A stretch of DNA of 64,000 bases, from NCBI GenBank assembly GCA_944472135.2, contig OX235270.1, positions 46,996,352 to 47,060,351 of the forward strand, given 5' to 3'. Under the pieces are notes generated by a model. The model did not search any database. It was not told where the DNA came from and worked only from the letters and a program-made list of their open reading frames with translations. Below, in pieces: positions 11,601 through 21,935 of the stretch. The first letter of the stretch is position 1, and each line of letters opens with the position of its first letter. Source of the DNA: Trichobilharzia regenti (Eukaryota; Platyhelminthes; Trematoda; Strigeidida; Schistosomatidae). The translations under genes were made by a program, and so were the position numbers.

Positions 11601-14600
11601 GTGAAATGATAACTTCACTAACGGCCGCCAATTTAAGTCTATCCGGGATAGTTACATTATCAGTTAAATAATAGTAATGATTTACGAACTCACTTAATGG
11701 GGATATTTTTGAGTGGTTTCATGTGACCCAGTAAAATGTAGGGTGGAAGGTTAAAGATAAGAAAACAAGATGATTAGAATACCGTGCAACTTACCAGTAT
11801 GTCTCACTGTTTGATGAAGCTGATGACCAAATACCAAGCAACCTTCATGTTCAGCATGACCTACAAATGTTTTTTTTTGTTATTCCGCATGCCTATATGT
11901 TTGCCATCATATAGCCTCGTACCAGACATTAAATATAGTTAGCTGATGTGAAGCCCTGACTGCATTACACTATGATGCTGAACAGTGTTGGATCATTCAG
12001 TTTAGTAACAATATTCCTCATGTGGTGCATTAAATTCCATCACCGCACTTAAGGCTAGATAGCTGTAGTGAATATCATTTAGCGACCTATTCGCCTGCAT
12101 CATCAAATATTTCACTGTTTTTATAAGTACGAAAATGGTAGTCACCCTAAAAATTTGCCTATCTGTAAATTAGTTATCAGAACGTGAGTCTTAACAGATG
12201 AACCCTTACTTCCATCTTGCAGGACACCAAGTGAGCCTACTGGTTGACAGTTTTAAAGTTAAATAATATACTCATTCGACAATCTTTTGGTATCGACAAT
12301 TCTCCAATTGGTAATATTAATAAAATTTACTTTTGAAGAAACAGTTTTTTCCTAACGAATTCAATATTTTATCAAGTTTTGTTTTAAACTTCTTTTTGTT
12401 TTATCTTTCAATAGTTAGAGAGCTATTCAGTTACTCAGTCAACTGTAGTGTTGAATGTTAGTTCACCGATTAATACTGGTGGCATGCCGACTTTGGCATA
12501 CGAATTAACTTACAGAGCGTTTGGAGGACCTGAAGGGTGGTATGGTCCAGTTGCTTTTCCGCTTGATGCTTCTGCCAAACCGAAATTCGAATTGACTGGT
12601 CTACTGGGTGGGACTAATTACCAACTAAAATTATTCGCTCGCAGTATTGTTGGACAGGGTACACCCTACAGTTTTTCAGTTCAGACATCCCCTAGTACTC
12701 GTCCCGGTCCAGTTGAGGTATATTACTTTATTTATCTAATACTGTGTAAAATGTGCTATTCTATTAGTCCTTTCACGTTCTAGGATTGCTTATTTCTCAT
12801 CATACATTAAATTAATTGTTAGTGCGAATTCCCACAACACATTCGTTTAGTTAAAAGGATGCCAGTGTACTATAGAAAAGACTCAATTTAACGCAAGCTT
12901 CTATACCAACGTCCTTGCCAGTATTCAAGTTTCATATTTTGGCAGATAAGTCATTAAAGGGCAATGTAGAATTTGTTATTTCAAATTCTATTTACTAATC
13001 TCACTTACTACGCTATCACGTTACTTTTGCTGGTAATCTATGGAACAAAGAGAAAGCAAACTGCTTAATTTGAAGAAGGTATTTTAGCCTTTCCTGTTTG
13101 CTATAAAAATGACATAGGTAATGCTGTTCCACTTTAATTTAAATTACTGCAATTGTTTGAAAGCCACTTACAGATAAGGAAATAAACTCACTAAGTAGTC
13201 ATAAGTGAAACAAAAGCGAGCTGCATTTTAACGAGGAAATCACTGGAAATAAATAAATGCCTTTAGTCGTTTTCAGAACTTCATCTAGTTTACCAGCTCA
13301 CTAATTTTTTAGCCTGTCCGAAGCCCTAGTAAGGAGGGAGGGTTCGGCGTGGGGCTAGCGACCCTACATCACAAAACAAATCAAACTGCTGCAGAAACTT
13401 AAACGCACAAGAAAAACATTTAAATTCAGAAAATATTAAAAAAACTTATTCTTCGCTGGAGTTGGAGAGACGAAATTACACGAGCTGGTGAAAGCCTCCG
13501 GGAAGACAATCATCCAGCTGATGTGTCTTCTCTCGATGAAAGCAAGAATAAGAATAAGGACGTGGAATGTGCGAGGCTTGGAAAGCTGTTCAGGTAACCA
13601 AAGAAATGAAGAGATATGACATAGAAGTACTAAGAATCTGTGAGAGCAGATGAAATGGATGTGGAGTGTCCAAATTGTCAACTGGTGAGTAGTAATTTGC
13701 TCCGGTCACCCAGACGACATCCACGAGCACACTGGGGGAGTGAGTGGCTATCATGATGTCACCAGTGGCAACCAAAGCCATAATGCAATGGGGACGGATT
13801 TCATCCAGGATCAATACAGCAAGATTCACATTTATCCAATGCTACGCACCTACAAACAACACGAACCAAGAGAAGAAGAAAGATTTCTATAGACAACTGA
13901 AAACAGTAATAGACAACATCCCAAATGGCAACATCAAAATCCTTATGGGCGATATGAATGCCAAACTGGGAGCAGATGATACAGAAAGTGAATTCATCAT
14001 GGGTAGACAGACTCTCACCTGACGAAATGAATGATACCGGGGAACTCTCCTTAGACTTTAGCGCCTTCAGTGATTTGGTATTCGGAGGCAGTGTGTACAA
14101 TCGCAAGGATATACACAAAGCAACATGGATTCCGCCTGATGGAAACACCACAAACCAGACAGACTTCATCTCAGTGCTGCTCAAGGAAGTGGAGACGCAG
14201 CATATTGGATAAAAAGTCTAAAAAGGGAGCAGATATGGGCTCAGATTATCATCTAGTTCAATTGATCCTCAAGCTGAGGCTGAAAACCCCTAAAACAACT
14301 GAAGAAAGACTACAACTCTAGTTCAATATTCAGAAAGTGAAGGACAAAACTACAAGAGATGCCTTCACCACAGATATCAGAGCAAAGTCAGAGACACCAC
14401 GTGGTATCACTGGCGAAACCTGTGTGGAAGAACATTGAAACTAACTTTCTTAAGGTGATGTTCCAGGAAAGTTGTACAACTGTTCTAGGTGGAAAGAAGA
14501 GAAAAGAAAAGGATTGGTTCTCAGCGGATACCTGGAAGCTACTAATAGAAGAGAGGAGAAGAGAATGTTGAAAGAGAAGATTACTCCGTGAAAAAATATA

Positions 14601-17600
14601 CGACAGGAAGACAAACTAAGTTCAGTGTACACTGCACTGAATAAATGGAGAAGTGAAGAAGAGTGCTAGGAAATACAAAAGACAATTCTGACACACTGGT
14701 TAGCAACTGAAGCAGAACAAACAGGTGGCAGGTAAAAGAGACCTCAGGACACTTTATCAGATAACCAAGTCTCTGTGCGGGAAGAGATCAACCCAGATGA
14801 CGAAACCAATAAAAGATGTCCGAGGGAGCCCAATTACCAAGGAGGAGAAAAAAAATAAAACAGTGGGTTGATCACTTCAAAGGACTCTTCAATCAACCAT
14901 CACCTGCAACTCGTCCAGAAATACACCACAAACAACAACACACAGAACTGCCTGCCAGTGGACACCAATCCTCTAACGAATGCAGAAATCTTGAATGTGA
15001 TCAGGCTATTGAAGTCCAGTCGGAAAGATAGCAGAGCCAGACGAAATTTCTTTCACCCGAATCACCAAAAACGGACCCAGAGAATGTGATAAATGTGCCC
15101 ATGCCATTATTGCACACAAAAAATGGAAGGAGGGAAGAGAAACAACCTTGTCAAGATGCCATAGAAGGGCGACTTAGGCATGTGCAAGAACTTCGTTGGA
15201 ATAATGCTGTTTTCTACGCTAAGTAAAATGTTATCTCACGTCTTCTTGGAGAAAAAAATAATATGCAATGGACGCAAAATTCTGCCATCCCGAAACAAGC
15301 TAGATTTAGGAAATGCAAATCATATTCTGATCAAATTTCAACTCTACGCATCATCAACGAACGTAGGATGGTAGTCAAACCTGTACCTTAACTTCATCGA
15401 CTTCAAAAAGGCGTTCACCAGACAGCGTTGACGGGGAAGTAATTTGGTGACTGGTGCAGTACCCCAAACCTTTTTCAGCCTCATTCAACAGTAGGCTAAG
15501 TGACAATGCGACGTGTCGGCGAGGTGTTCGAAGTGAACACAGGCGTAATACAACGCTGGCTGCCTATTATCACTAGTGATATTCCTAAATGTAGTTGACT
15601 GGATTGTGCGTCGGGAGTAAGAAGACATGAATACGTTGGACCAGTAAGAAGATTCAAGGACATCTGGATTTCGCAGACGACATCTGTTTAGCGTCACATG
15701 AACTCGAAGACTTGCAGGCGAAAACCAACAAACTGGAAGAAAAGGCAGAAGACGAAGACAGGACTTCAGGTGAACATAGAGAAGATGGAGTTGATGAAGA
15801 TAACCAACCGACAGCAACAGCAAACAGCACCAATCACCATCAATGGGAAAGATTCGACAGAGGTTATTTCCCTCACTTGTCCGGCTAGGAAACACGGTTT
15901 CAACCACAGACCGGCGGAACACATGAAGATGTCAAAGTCAGAATTGAAAAGGAAAGATGCGCCTTCATCAACCTGAAACCAGTTTGGAAATCTTCTGCAC
16001 TCAGCAGCATAGAGAACAAAACCCTGATTTCGAACACAAATGTAGAGTCAGTCAGTCAGTCAGTCCTTCTATACGGGTCAGAAACTTGCACTGCGTGTCA
16101 CGAGAACGATTTCCAACAGGTTGAAGACTTTTTCGACAGCTTCCCCCTTCTCTGGTTCCATAGTGAAGATCAGATGGCGAGGAATAGTTAGTAAGAAGAA
16201 ACTCTGGCTGAGAACAAACCAACGAAGAGCCGATTGTTCAACAAATATGTAGGAGAAAATGGAGATGGATCAGGCACACGTTGAGGAGGCCGCCGAATGA
16301 CTTAGGACGCCAGATCATTACTCGACTGGAATCCCAGTGGGAAGCGGCGAGTGGGTCGTCAGTGCAAGGGTGACATGGAGGAAATCGTGTAGCGAGGAGG
16401 AGCTGAAAGATTATGGTCAGTCGTGGACGGAGCTGAGGAGGACAGCAGAAAACGGAAGAAAGTGAAAATGCGTTGCCGTAGCCCTGTGTTCCGCTTGGAA
16501 CCCAAGGAAATAATAGTAGTTGTTTTCAGGGTCACACACTTAAAAATGTCCTAGATGATCGCATATTTAGTCTTCAGTGTGTCTTTCCATAAATATGGTT
16601 CGATGTTTGATGACTTCTGTAACAAAGTCAGGAACAAATTACTTTCCTGGAAGCATAAGTGCATCGGTGGCACAATGGTTAGGACTCTCGTCGACCATGC
16701 ACATGGTCCGGGGTTCGATCCCCTGCCGACGCACACCTGATATCTATGGTTGGCCTGCAAAATTTGGGCTACCGATATCCATGCTGAAAATTCCATACTT
16801 GTACCAAAAATACAGTGTGGAATCGGGGTATAATCAAAAATCAAAAATAAAATTTTGCTAAATATTTTCATCAGTTTAGGTTTTCAGGTGTGATGTACAG
16901 TCAATCCACACACTGATTTGAACTTTCCATCAGGTTGTAGTATTTAAGACTGGAGTCTTTCATAGAATTCAACAGTTGTTTAAGACTCATTTGAAAGGAA
17001 ATACCGGCAGCACTGTTTCATTCATTTTGATGACAAATCCTGAAGTACAGCTTTAAAATGAGAAGTATTATTGCATTGCATCAATTAAATTTAGTGGTTA
17101 GAAGTGCTGAAAATATAAGTAGGAGATAAAATTGTGCATGAAAATATTACTCTTTGCATATTAATACGTGTAAACCTTGGCCGCTATGGCAGTAAGTAAT
17201 TCCCTATTAATTTGTTTATCGGACATCTCACACACTGTGTGATATGGAGTAAAACTTTGCAAGTACTATAAAATCATGTAACTCGTTAGGAAATATCAAC
17301 ATATAAAAGTTATTTAACCTTTTTTATAGACAAAATTCCTGATTCAAAAAACATGTTTCCAACTGAGCTTTCTGCTATGTGACCAACTTGAACACTCATT
17401 TATTTGAGTGACCTATAACTCTTCATTGTCTTTCAGTATTGTTTTGCTCACCCTCTTTATCGCCGGGAGGATTCACTTTTAAGCCAATCACCGCCTACAA
17501 AACCAAAGTTTAACTAGCCAAAATCGTCTTATTCTCAGTGACTTTTATTTTTCGAATATCTATACCTGCCTCCTTAAATTCCCGATTTCTGTTCACTGAA

Positions 17601-20600
17601 GTTTCAATAATGAAAACTGTTTATCTAGGTTATTCATTCTGAATTCGGGATTTATCCATATGGTCATGTTATAAACTGGATTCCTCCAATAAATGGTGGA
17701 TCTGCGATTCTAGGTTATCGAATTCGTGTAAGATCAGTTGAAGCTGATTTAAATTCAATCAGTTCAGAAGAGAAAATTTTACCTACTAGTCAGTGGAGAA
17801 CATGCACACCATTTTTCAGTAATCCTTATCTGAACTATTACCATCTAGCCCCATTGAAGCCAGGGACAACGTATCAAGTAAGTGAAATCATTTTGTGATA
17901 TAACTTTTTTATGTTAACTTAATGCTAGTCCTTGTGTCATTATTTATCGTTTTAATAGATTCGTCACACAAGAATACCGTGTTTACGACTTGACTAATAT
18001 ATGAGGCTGTAAATCACCTCAAAAAGCAATTTTGTTAAACAAATTGAAATGATTTAAAGGATATTATTTCTAAAAATAGCTGCAGCTTGGGTCGGTGATG
18101 ACATGACCTACTTTTCGGTCTCCAAGCTTGGAGTCGCACGAACAAATCTCTGCGATTTACAGTTTGAGTCTCACTATTTGTTAAACCGATATTGCCTACA
18201 TTGACAAACTTTTTCTCATTGAAGATGAGATCGTAAAGCTGTATTCAGCAAGTGTGACTAGCATTATCAGTTGTAGTGTTACATGATTTTTAATGATATG
18301 CGGCGAAGGGATTGCTTGAAAAAAATGTTGATGCAAATTATCAACAGGCAAAAGAAAGTCCTCAGATGTCCACTAAAAACTATAATTTTCACTTATCGGT
18401 TTTCTAAACAGGCATTTTTAACGTTTTTGGGAGCATACAGTATTAAACTAATAGAAACTGCATATTCATTCAATGTACAGCTGCGGCAAACATTTACATT
18501 GGGTTGTAGTTAGACGTCAGAGAAGTCACTACTAAGGCAGAATTTTGTAGAATGTAACTGTCTACTGAAATCCGAATTCAGTAGTAAAATGATATTGCGA
18601 AAAACGATGAAGACTGCTGAACATGAAATTCAGCTCCGAATTTTAGACAAGATTTGACCGAAATGGTTGACTGGAGGTCTTCATATTTGTTCTTCTTTAA
18701 TTTGAATACTTTTCTTAACGGCCCACAAGAAGTGATATTGTGATTGTTTTCCTTTCAGGATGTCAGGTTTTGTAGAAAAAAGCATCACATTGCTGAATAT
18801 AATCTTTGTCTTTAATTATGATTTTACGGCAAAGGTTTTCAGCCATCTGAATAAGTTTGTTTTCGTCAGGGAAGACTGATGAATAATCCCTTGATTTTGG
18901 TAGCGGTGAATCACTTTTCAGTAACTAGTAACTGAGACAGAAAACCCTGAATTTATTCTTTATAAATCTCTTAAAAGCCGTATCAGATAATGGAGCTTTC
19001 TGAAACGGTACTGAATCGATCAGTGCGTAGCCAAAGGTTTTCACTGTATCATATGTTTGCCACAGGTGTTTTATTGAAAGGATTATATGATTTTTGTGTA
19101 TGGAGTTACTAATTTTTTCTTGACTCACACGGGATAATTTCGTGTTTCTTCCGAAGGGAGAAAAATTAATCTACCTTACCTAGAAGCCGGTCCTATAGTT
19201 AGCGTTATTTCTTATATTTTTTTCAATTTTTTCAAACACTGAATTTTTTTTATTTATTTTGGCAGTATTCATTTATTTGCCATTTGTTTCTTATTTGATA
19301 CAAGCTAGACATTTAACTAATTAGAACTAATCAGATTTGCTTCAGGTCCAATATACTGTCAAATCTTTCTGTACATTTCACTTCTGATTATCTTTTCCCC
19401 ATAACCATACATAGGTGGTCATTTATTCACACTATCCTAAGTTTTGTTTCACTTAGAAAGACGCTTATTAAATTGAACATTTATTATATATCCTAAATGT
19501 ATGCATAATAATTCATAATGCCTCGGTGAACACTGATTGATCCGAATTGACCTAACTACTGAACTAATTCAAGTGAAATTAAAATGGATACAAAATGTAT
19601 ATTAATTGTTTTAAGTGTATAAAATTCATTGGGGAGTTAAAGAAGGCAGTATTGATCGAGTCCTTCGTTTCATATAATTTATGTATAGAACAAATGAATA
19701 TGAATAATTAGTGAGATTCTAGCATTTTTAGAAGTAAATTTTTTTCAGGGTTTTCTAAAATTTGGACTCACCACTAAAACTAAAAAACGAGGGAACGGAG
19801 TAATTTTCTCATGATGCGACTTTGTAAAATCACAACCCATGCCAATTTTATTGATGTCTTGCATACGGACAGTAAGTTAGTGCCTATTTACGTCAGGTAT
19901 ACAGGTTTATTTAAACTTGAAGAAAGTGATGATACTGTTTCGAAATAACACTTAAAACTATCAATAAATTTATGATTAATGTGTCAGTTATATGCAGCTA
20001 CACAATTACGAAGTGTTTCTATGTTACTGTTGCTTAAAGCCACCAAACTAACTCACTGACTAGTCTTTGAGATACTTGCCATTGTTAAAAAATATGTTGA
20101 ATATTCGAAAGAGGTTTCTGGATTTAATATAATATTTTGAAGAATACTATCTCAGAAATCACATCACGGAGACTGAAATAGTTCAACTCTCATCTGTCTT
20201 TGAATAAAGCGAGAACAACAGTGGTTTGTGCAGAATAACACGGTACCATCATTTATTTCGTTGGCTTCTCATCATCTGCTTACAGCCTAAATAAATTTTG
20301 AGGTTCATGCACAGAAAAGTTTTAACATACTTGCAAATTTTACATGTTGTCAGTTGACAGATATTTCCACAATTAGTAAACAGTGCTCTCATCTGTCTTC
20401 TTTCTTCAGCTAGTCATTGAAGCCTATAATCATTATGGTTATTCGCTGGATGGGATTGATATTCAACAGTATGGTTTTCTGAATCGTACACCAACATTAA
20501 AACCTCTATTGCAACAAATATTTCCTGGTAGAGGAATAAATTATCGTAATTCTGAACAGTCAAAGAGTTCGGCTAACCTTCTGATGCATTTTAGACAAAA

Positions 20601-20757
20601 TGATCTCGTACCTATATGGTATTTGTTTGAAACTCCATCAGCAGATGAATTATATCCTCCACCTCTTATTTTCGCTGATGCATCATCTACCTATGCATGT
20701 CAATTTTTTACAGTATTTCTGGAGCTTTTCATTGTTATTCTGTATATTTCCCATTGA
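2411..20757 (+). CDS. Fasciclin-2/NCAM-like Ig-FN3 cell adhesion protein (5' partial, nine exons)
   Basis: Nine exons join in one open frame: 2411-2800, 3519-3753, 6102-6258, 6455-6644, 7567-7776, 10190-10415, 12415-12717, 17629-17877, 20410-20757. Every junction is GT-AG and keeps phase. The joined product is about 768 residues: the F strand of Ig1, complete Ig2 to Ig5, two FN3 domains, and a hydrophobic tail after a small-residue stretch (DASS), which suggests a GPI signal. Five Ig plus two FN3 domains is the layout of fasciclin-2 and NCAM, surface proteins for neuron and muscle adhesion. There is no cytoplasmic tail, so signalling would need partners. The N-terminus and signal peptide lie to the left of the window. 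Another L1CAM- or contactin-like family is possible but would need more domains. Confidence 0.85.
2801..3518. other. Intron of gene 1, nothing recognised
   Basis: 718 bp of AT-rich sequence without a visible repeat or gene. Confidence 0.6.
3519..3753 (+). CDS. Gene 1 exon: first part of Ig3
   Basis: Encodes RPHIISGPSIVGLN, then a B strand AYLQCLA and a C strand TIHWYHE, through LLRISRVSYPE. The acceptor at 3517-3518 (taaaccag) was chosen over the later aatttcag at 3538 because only the first keeps frame with the previous exon's phase 2; it also restores the RPxI start typical of such Ig domains. The donor is GAA|GTGAGT, phase 0. Confidence 0.85.
3843..4290. mobile_element. Palindromic SINE dimer with tRNA-like B boxes and hammerhead relics
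   Basis: The left arm (3843 to about 4020, minus) and right arm (about 4110-4290, plus) are inverted copies of one unit: a tRNA-like head with a B-box-like gggattcgaaccc or ggtttgaatccc, a degenerate hammerhead core, and a 3' part ending tcatgatgaaatcctgc. The heads face each other across a spacer of about 100 bp. A second composite with a related spacer lies at 61478-61915 in the opposite orientation, so the dimer appears to be one mobile unit. Heads of this kind with hammerheads are known from the Sm-alpha SINE of schistosomes; this unit seems related but distinct. Confidence 0.75.
4172..4230 (+). ncRNA. Degenerate hammerhead ribozyme in SINE arm
   Basis: Core ctgataa at 4182-4188 (consensus CUGAUGA, with one G changed to A), stem II gtcc...ggac, then gaaac at 4207-4211. 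The inverted twin lies at about 3900-3960. The core change should reduce or abolish cleavage. Confidence 0.55.
4590..4642 (-). ncRNA. Hammerhead ribozyme of Penelope-like terminal repeat
   Basis: On the minus strand the order is gactgtagaac (stem I), ctgatga (core), an 11-nt stem II region, gaaa, the short self-pairing stem III aagaatattctt, then gttcagtc closing stem I. GAAC pairs GUUC and GACU pairs AGUC. This small-stem-III form is known from Penelope-like elements. Stem II pairs imperfectly here. Confidence 0.75.
4590..5250 (-). mobile_element. Penelope-like element, 3' part (GIY-YIG end and terminal repeat)
   Basis: On the minus strand from about 5150 down there is a broken GIY-YIG nuclease: a CIGRC-like YIG stretch in one frame, then FRAREHI, then SGILNHLVRTGHKASIKESFS, then an AEAIAIR...PVLSVQK stretch and the LPW-type end of Penelope proteins. 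After the coding end come about 150 bp of non-coding sequence and a hammerhead (separate entry). It matches 59890-60500 and, inverted, 30720-31140. Confidence 0.75.
5251..6101. other. Intron of gene 1, nothing recognised
   Basis: AT-rich intron remainder without recognised repeats. It ends in the pyrimidine-rich acceptor cattttctcttcatggaaaag. Confidence 0.5.
6102..6258 (+). CDS. Gene 1 exon: end of Ig3 and start of Ig4
   Basis: Begins DSGVYKCLAI; joined to the preceding YPE this gives the classic Ig F strand PEDSGVYKC, which fixes the acceptor. Ig3 ends with EAEMLFNVTLPP and Ig4 starts with KLIPLTTMHSYVDLG. NVT is a possible N-glycosylation site. The donor is CTTG|GTAAGT, phase 1. Confidence 0.88.
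6455..6644 (+). CDS. Gene 1 exon: middle of Ig4
   Basis: Encodes GRAATVQCRVRATTLTEFYF and on to DIFLTIQNTT. The B-strand cysteine is in VQC; the usual C-strand tryptophan is replaced by aromatic FYF. Acceptor ttaattttag, donor AAC|GTAAGT (phase 2). Confidence 0.88.
6645..7566. other. Intron of gene 1, nothing recognised
   Basis: 922 bp of AT-rich sequence with no repeat or coding stretch that I can support. Confidence 0.6.
7567..7776 (+). CDS. Gene 1 exon: end of Ig4 and start of Ig5
   Basis: Ig4 closes with LEDTWNYSCHATNEG (F-strand cysteine in YSC). Ig5 starts near QMSLRTEIKPDNEE and has its B-strand cysteine in NLTCISRGMPHP. NYS, NST, NTT and NLT are possible N-glycosylation sites. The donor splits a tryptophan codon: ACT TG|GTAAGT. 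Confidence 0.88.
7777..9950. other. Intron of gene 1 with (AT)n tracts and an unclassified repeat-like block
   Basis: The part at about 8150-8590 has a different texture from its surroundings (gttgacagtccgttgcttgg, then gcgacgagtacataacaa) and may be a remnant of an LTR element, but no coding motif supports that. The rest is plain AT-rich intron. Confidence 0.35.
8594..8629. repeat. (AT)n microsatellite
   Basis: About 36 bp of uninterrupted AT repeats. Confidence 0.95.
9952..10150 (+). mobile_element. tRNA-derived SINE, family A (CR1-like tail)
   Basis: Starts tgcgtcggtggcacagtgg (A-box-like), has a B box gggttcgagccc, then a body with gatatctatggtcggcctgc, and a tail catgctgaaaa...tacagtgtggaat followed by A-rich repeats. 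The head resembles a tRNA but lacks a normal anticodon arm, so it is not a tRNA gene. Other copies are at 16659 and 58709. The tail matches the 3' end of the CR1 element at 26450-26512. Confidence 0.85.
10190..10415 (+). CDS. Gene 1 exon: end of Ig5
   Basis: Joined to the preceding TG it encodes WTWYRRGEQILNGQ (C-strand tryptophan), then a long loop and DDYVCKATNIKGTNESK (F-strand cysteine), ending VPGQPT, the usual linker into FN3. Donor CCAACA|GTAAGT, phase 0. Confidence 0.88.
10416..12414. other. Intron of gene 1, nothing recognised
   Basis: About 2 kb of AT-rich sequence with no repeat family or coding stretch that I could identify. Confidence 0.5.
12415..12717 (+). CDS. Gene 1 exon: FN3 domain 1
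   Basis: A single exon of 101 codons holding almost a whole fibronectin type III domain: VVLNVSSPINTGGMPTLAY, YELTYRAFGG, then FELTGLLGGTNYQLKLFARS with the LxPxTxYxxxxxA-like strand pattern, ending TSPSTRPGPVE. Acceptor tttcaatag, donor GAG|GTATAT; phase 0 at both ends, as expected for a modular domain. Confidence 0.9.
12718..13309. other. Intron of gene 1, nothing recognised
   Basis: AT-rich sequence between the FN3-1 exon and the RTE element. Confidence 0.5.
13310..16515 (+). mobile_element. RTE-clade non-LTR retrotransposon, nearly full length but decayed
   Basis: The 5' region at 13310-13420 resembles the body of SINE family B. Endonuclease pieces follow: IRTWNVRGL near 13550, FIQCYAPTNN and ILMGDMNAKLG (13830-13970), then DIHKATWIPPDG (14100-14150). 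Reverse transcriptase pieces include FIDFKKAF near 15390 and FADDICLASHELEDLQ near 15670-15715. The C-terminal part has RVTWRKSCSEEELKDYG near 16360-16420, and the 3' end reads ccctgtgttccgcttggaac. Several frameshifts and stops break the frame. The order and motifs fit the RTE clade (SR2/Perere-3-like in schistosomes). Confidence 0.82.
16659..16853 (+). mobile_element. tRNA-derived SINE, family A (CR1-like tail)
   Basis: Same unit as 9952-10150: head gtgcatcggtggcacaatgg, B box gggttcgatccc, tail catgctgaaaattccatac and tacagtgtggaat, then A-rich repeats. It lies just downstream of the RTE element in the same intron. Confidence 0.85.
16854..17628. other. Intron of gene 1, nothing recognised
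   Basis: AT-rich intron up to the acceptor gtttatctag of the FN3-2 exon. Confidence 0.5.
17629..17877 (+). CDS. Gene 1 exon: FN3 domain 2, first part
   Basis: Encodes VIHSEFGIYPYGHVINWIPP, INGGSAILGYRIRVRS and HLAPLKPGTTYQ. The strand order W-P...G-Y-x-I-x-x...L-x-P-x-T-x-Y is that of fibronectin type III. Phase 0 at both ends; donor CAA|GTAAGT. Confidence 0.9.
17878..20409. other. Intron of gene 1, mostly unrecognised
   Basis: No coding exon is visible. The minus-strand open stretch 19128-18925 has no recognised motif. The last part (20195-20362) is a diverged dispersed repeat shared with 38385-38545. Confidence 0.45.
20195..20362 (+). repeat. Dispersed repeat, second copy at 38385-38545
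   Basis: Both copies share a series of short blocks in the same order: gcagaataa, ttggcttct, ttacagcc or ttgcagcc, cagaaa, ttttaacat and gtcagttgacag or gttagttgacag. The family is not recognised; the two copies lie in introns of two different genes. Confidence 0.45.
20410..20757 (+). CDS. Gene 1 last exon: end of FN3-2 and GPI-type tail
   Basis: Joined after TYQ it gives LVIEAYNHYGYS, closing FN3-2. A stalk of about 70 residues follows (PTLKPLLQQIFPGRGINYRN and on). The C-terminus has ADASSTYACQ, then the hydrophobic run FFTVFLELFIVILYIS, then H and a stop. Small residues followed by a terminal hydrophobic segment with almost no cytoplasmic tail indicate a GPI anchor signal; a short transmembrane anchor is the alternative. 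The acceptor is ctttcttcag. Confidence 0.88.
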   Translation, partial: LVIEAYNHYGYSLDGIDIQQYGFLNRTPTLKPLLQQIFPGRGINYRNSEQSKSSANLLMHFRQNDLVPIWYLFETPSADELYPPPLIFADASSTYACQFFTVFLELFIVILYISH

Positions 20758-21639
20758 ATTCTAAATTCAATCCACATGTCATCCCGGTAATATGACCATT
20801 AACAACATTTTCTACATATTACAGTGAGATAAATCTTACCAAACATTTTATGTAGAAATTCTTTTACAAAATGCGAATCTCGTTTTTGCTACTGTTATTA
20901 TTATTATTGGTGTTGACACGCAATCATTTTGCGTTTTACTCTTATTTGATTTCTTAACTTTTTTCCTATAAAAGGCATTTATGTCTGTTACACAATGCAT
21001 TTACTTCCTCTCTGCGCAATAGTCAACAGCAAACACATTTCTCCTAGTCTTATATATATATATATATATATAAAGCCAAAAATTTTAATTTGGTTTCTAA
21101 ACTTTTTCTGCTGAACAGATGGTATATTATCTGGTTACAAATCAACTGTTTGCATAACTTATGTTGTTGAATTTCTGTTTATTGTTACCATTATTTACTT
21201 CGATTATCTTCAGTGACGCTACTAATTGTTTCATTTGTCTCGGTTGTGTATATTTTACTACTTTATCCTGATACATAAATTTTCAGTCGAAAAACATCAG
21301 TGCCATTAAATTAAACATTACGAGTGTCTACTTTTATTGTTGCTACAGACTGTTACCTCTGCCTTGAAATATAGTTTGAGAAGTAATTCATTTCACTTAT
21401 GTTGCAATATTTTGTTCACGTAATATCTCAGATCTATCCCGAAATCGAATTCCAAGACATTAATACCCGTGAAAAATAGACAGTTCCATAGCAAATTTCA
21501 TATCATACTAGGAAGTTCTCTTCAAATAAGTTTCTCATTGGTGTGGCCCTATAGGAACATTTTTGGTCAATATATGATGCGCTTAACCATTAAAATAACT
21601 TGTTGAAATGTTAGATTAGATCAATAAACACTGCTTTGT
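20758..21639. other. Gene 1 3' flank, nothing recognised
   Basis: Probably includes the 3' UTR. No exact AATAAA is evident close to the stop codon. A short (AT)n tract lies at about 21053-21072. Confidence 0.4.
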
Positions 21640-21935
21640 GTGCAGAAGAAATAGATTCAATCACTATTACTACCCTGGACTTCCGTCGAGCCTATAAACT
21701 CATGAATTCTGTATTAGTTCTCCCTGATTTGTCTGATATTCAGTGTAGTGTTATGTTGATGCATATTATCATGCTTACAGATGCTTTTAAACTCTAATCC
21801 ATTTATATTTTTATTGATTAGATGTTATTTAAACATTAATGTTGTTACTAACATTCATTATTATGGATACATAACTGTAAAACCTGATGATGAAGTTGTT
21901 GAAAAAAATATTCTTCGTTCAGTAACAATTTTTTA
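21640..21935 (+). mobile_element. Penelope-like element, 3' terminal repeat only
   Basis: Matches the non-coding 3' end of the copies at 30890-31120 and (inverted) 4590-4850: ataaactcatgaattctgta, gttatgttgatgcatatta, then a decayed hammerhead. No coding part remains apart from a few bases. Confidence 0.65.
21874..21923 (+). ncRNA. Decayed hammerhead of Penelope-like repeat
   Basis: The core ctgatga (21884-21890) is intact and gaaa follows at 21901-21904, but stem II lost a base, stem III is mismatched and stem I has changed (aaaac against gttc). Confidence 0.5.
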
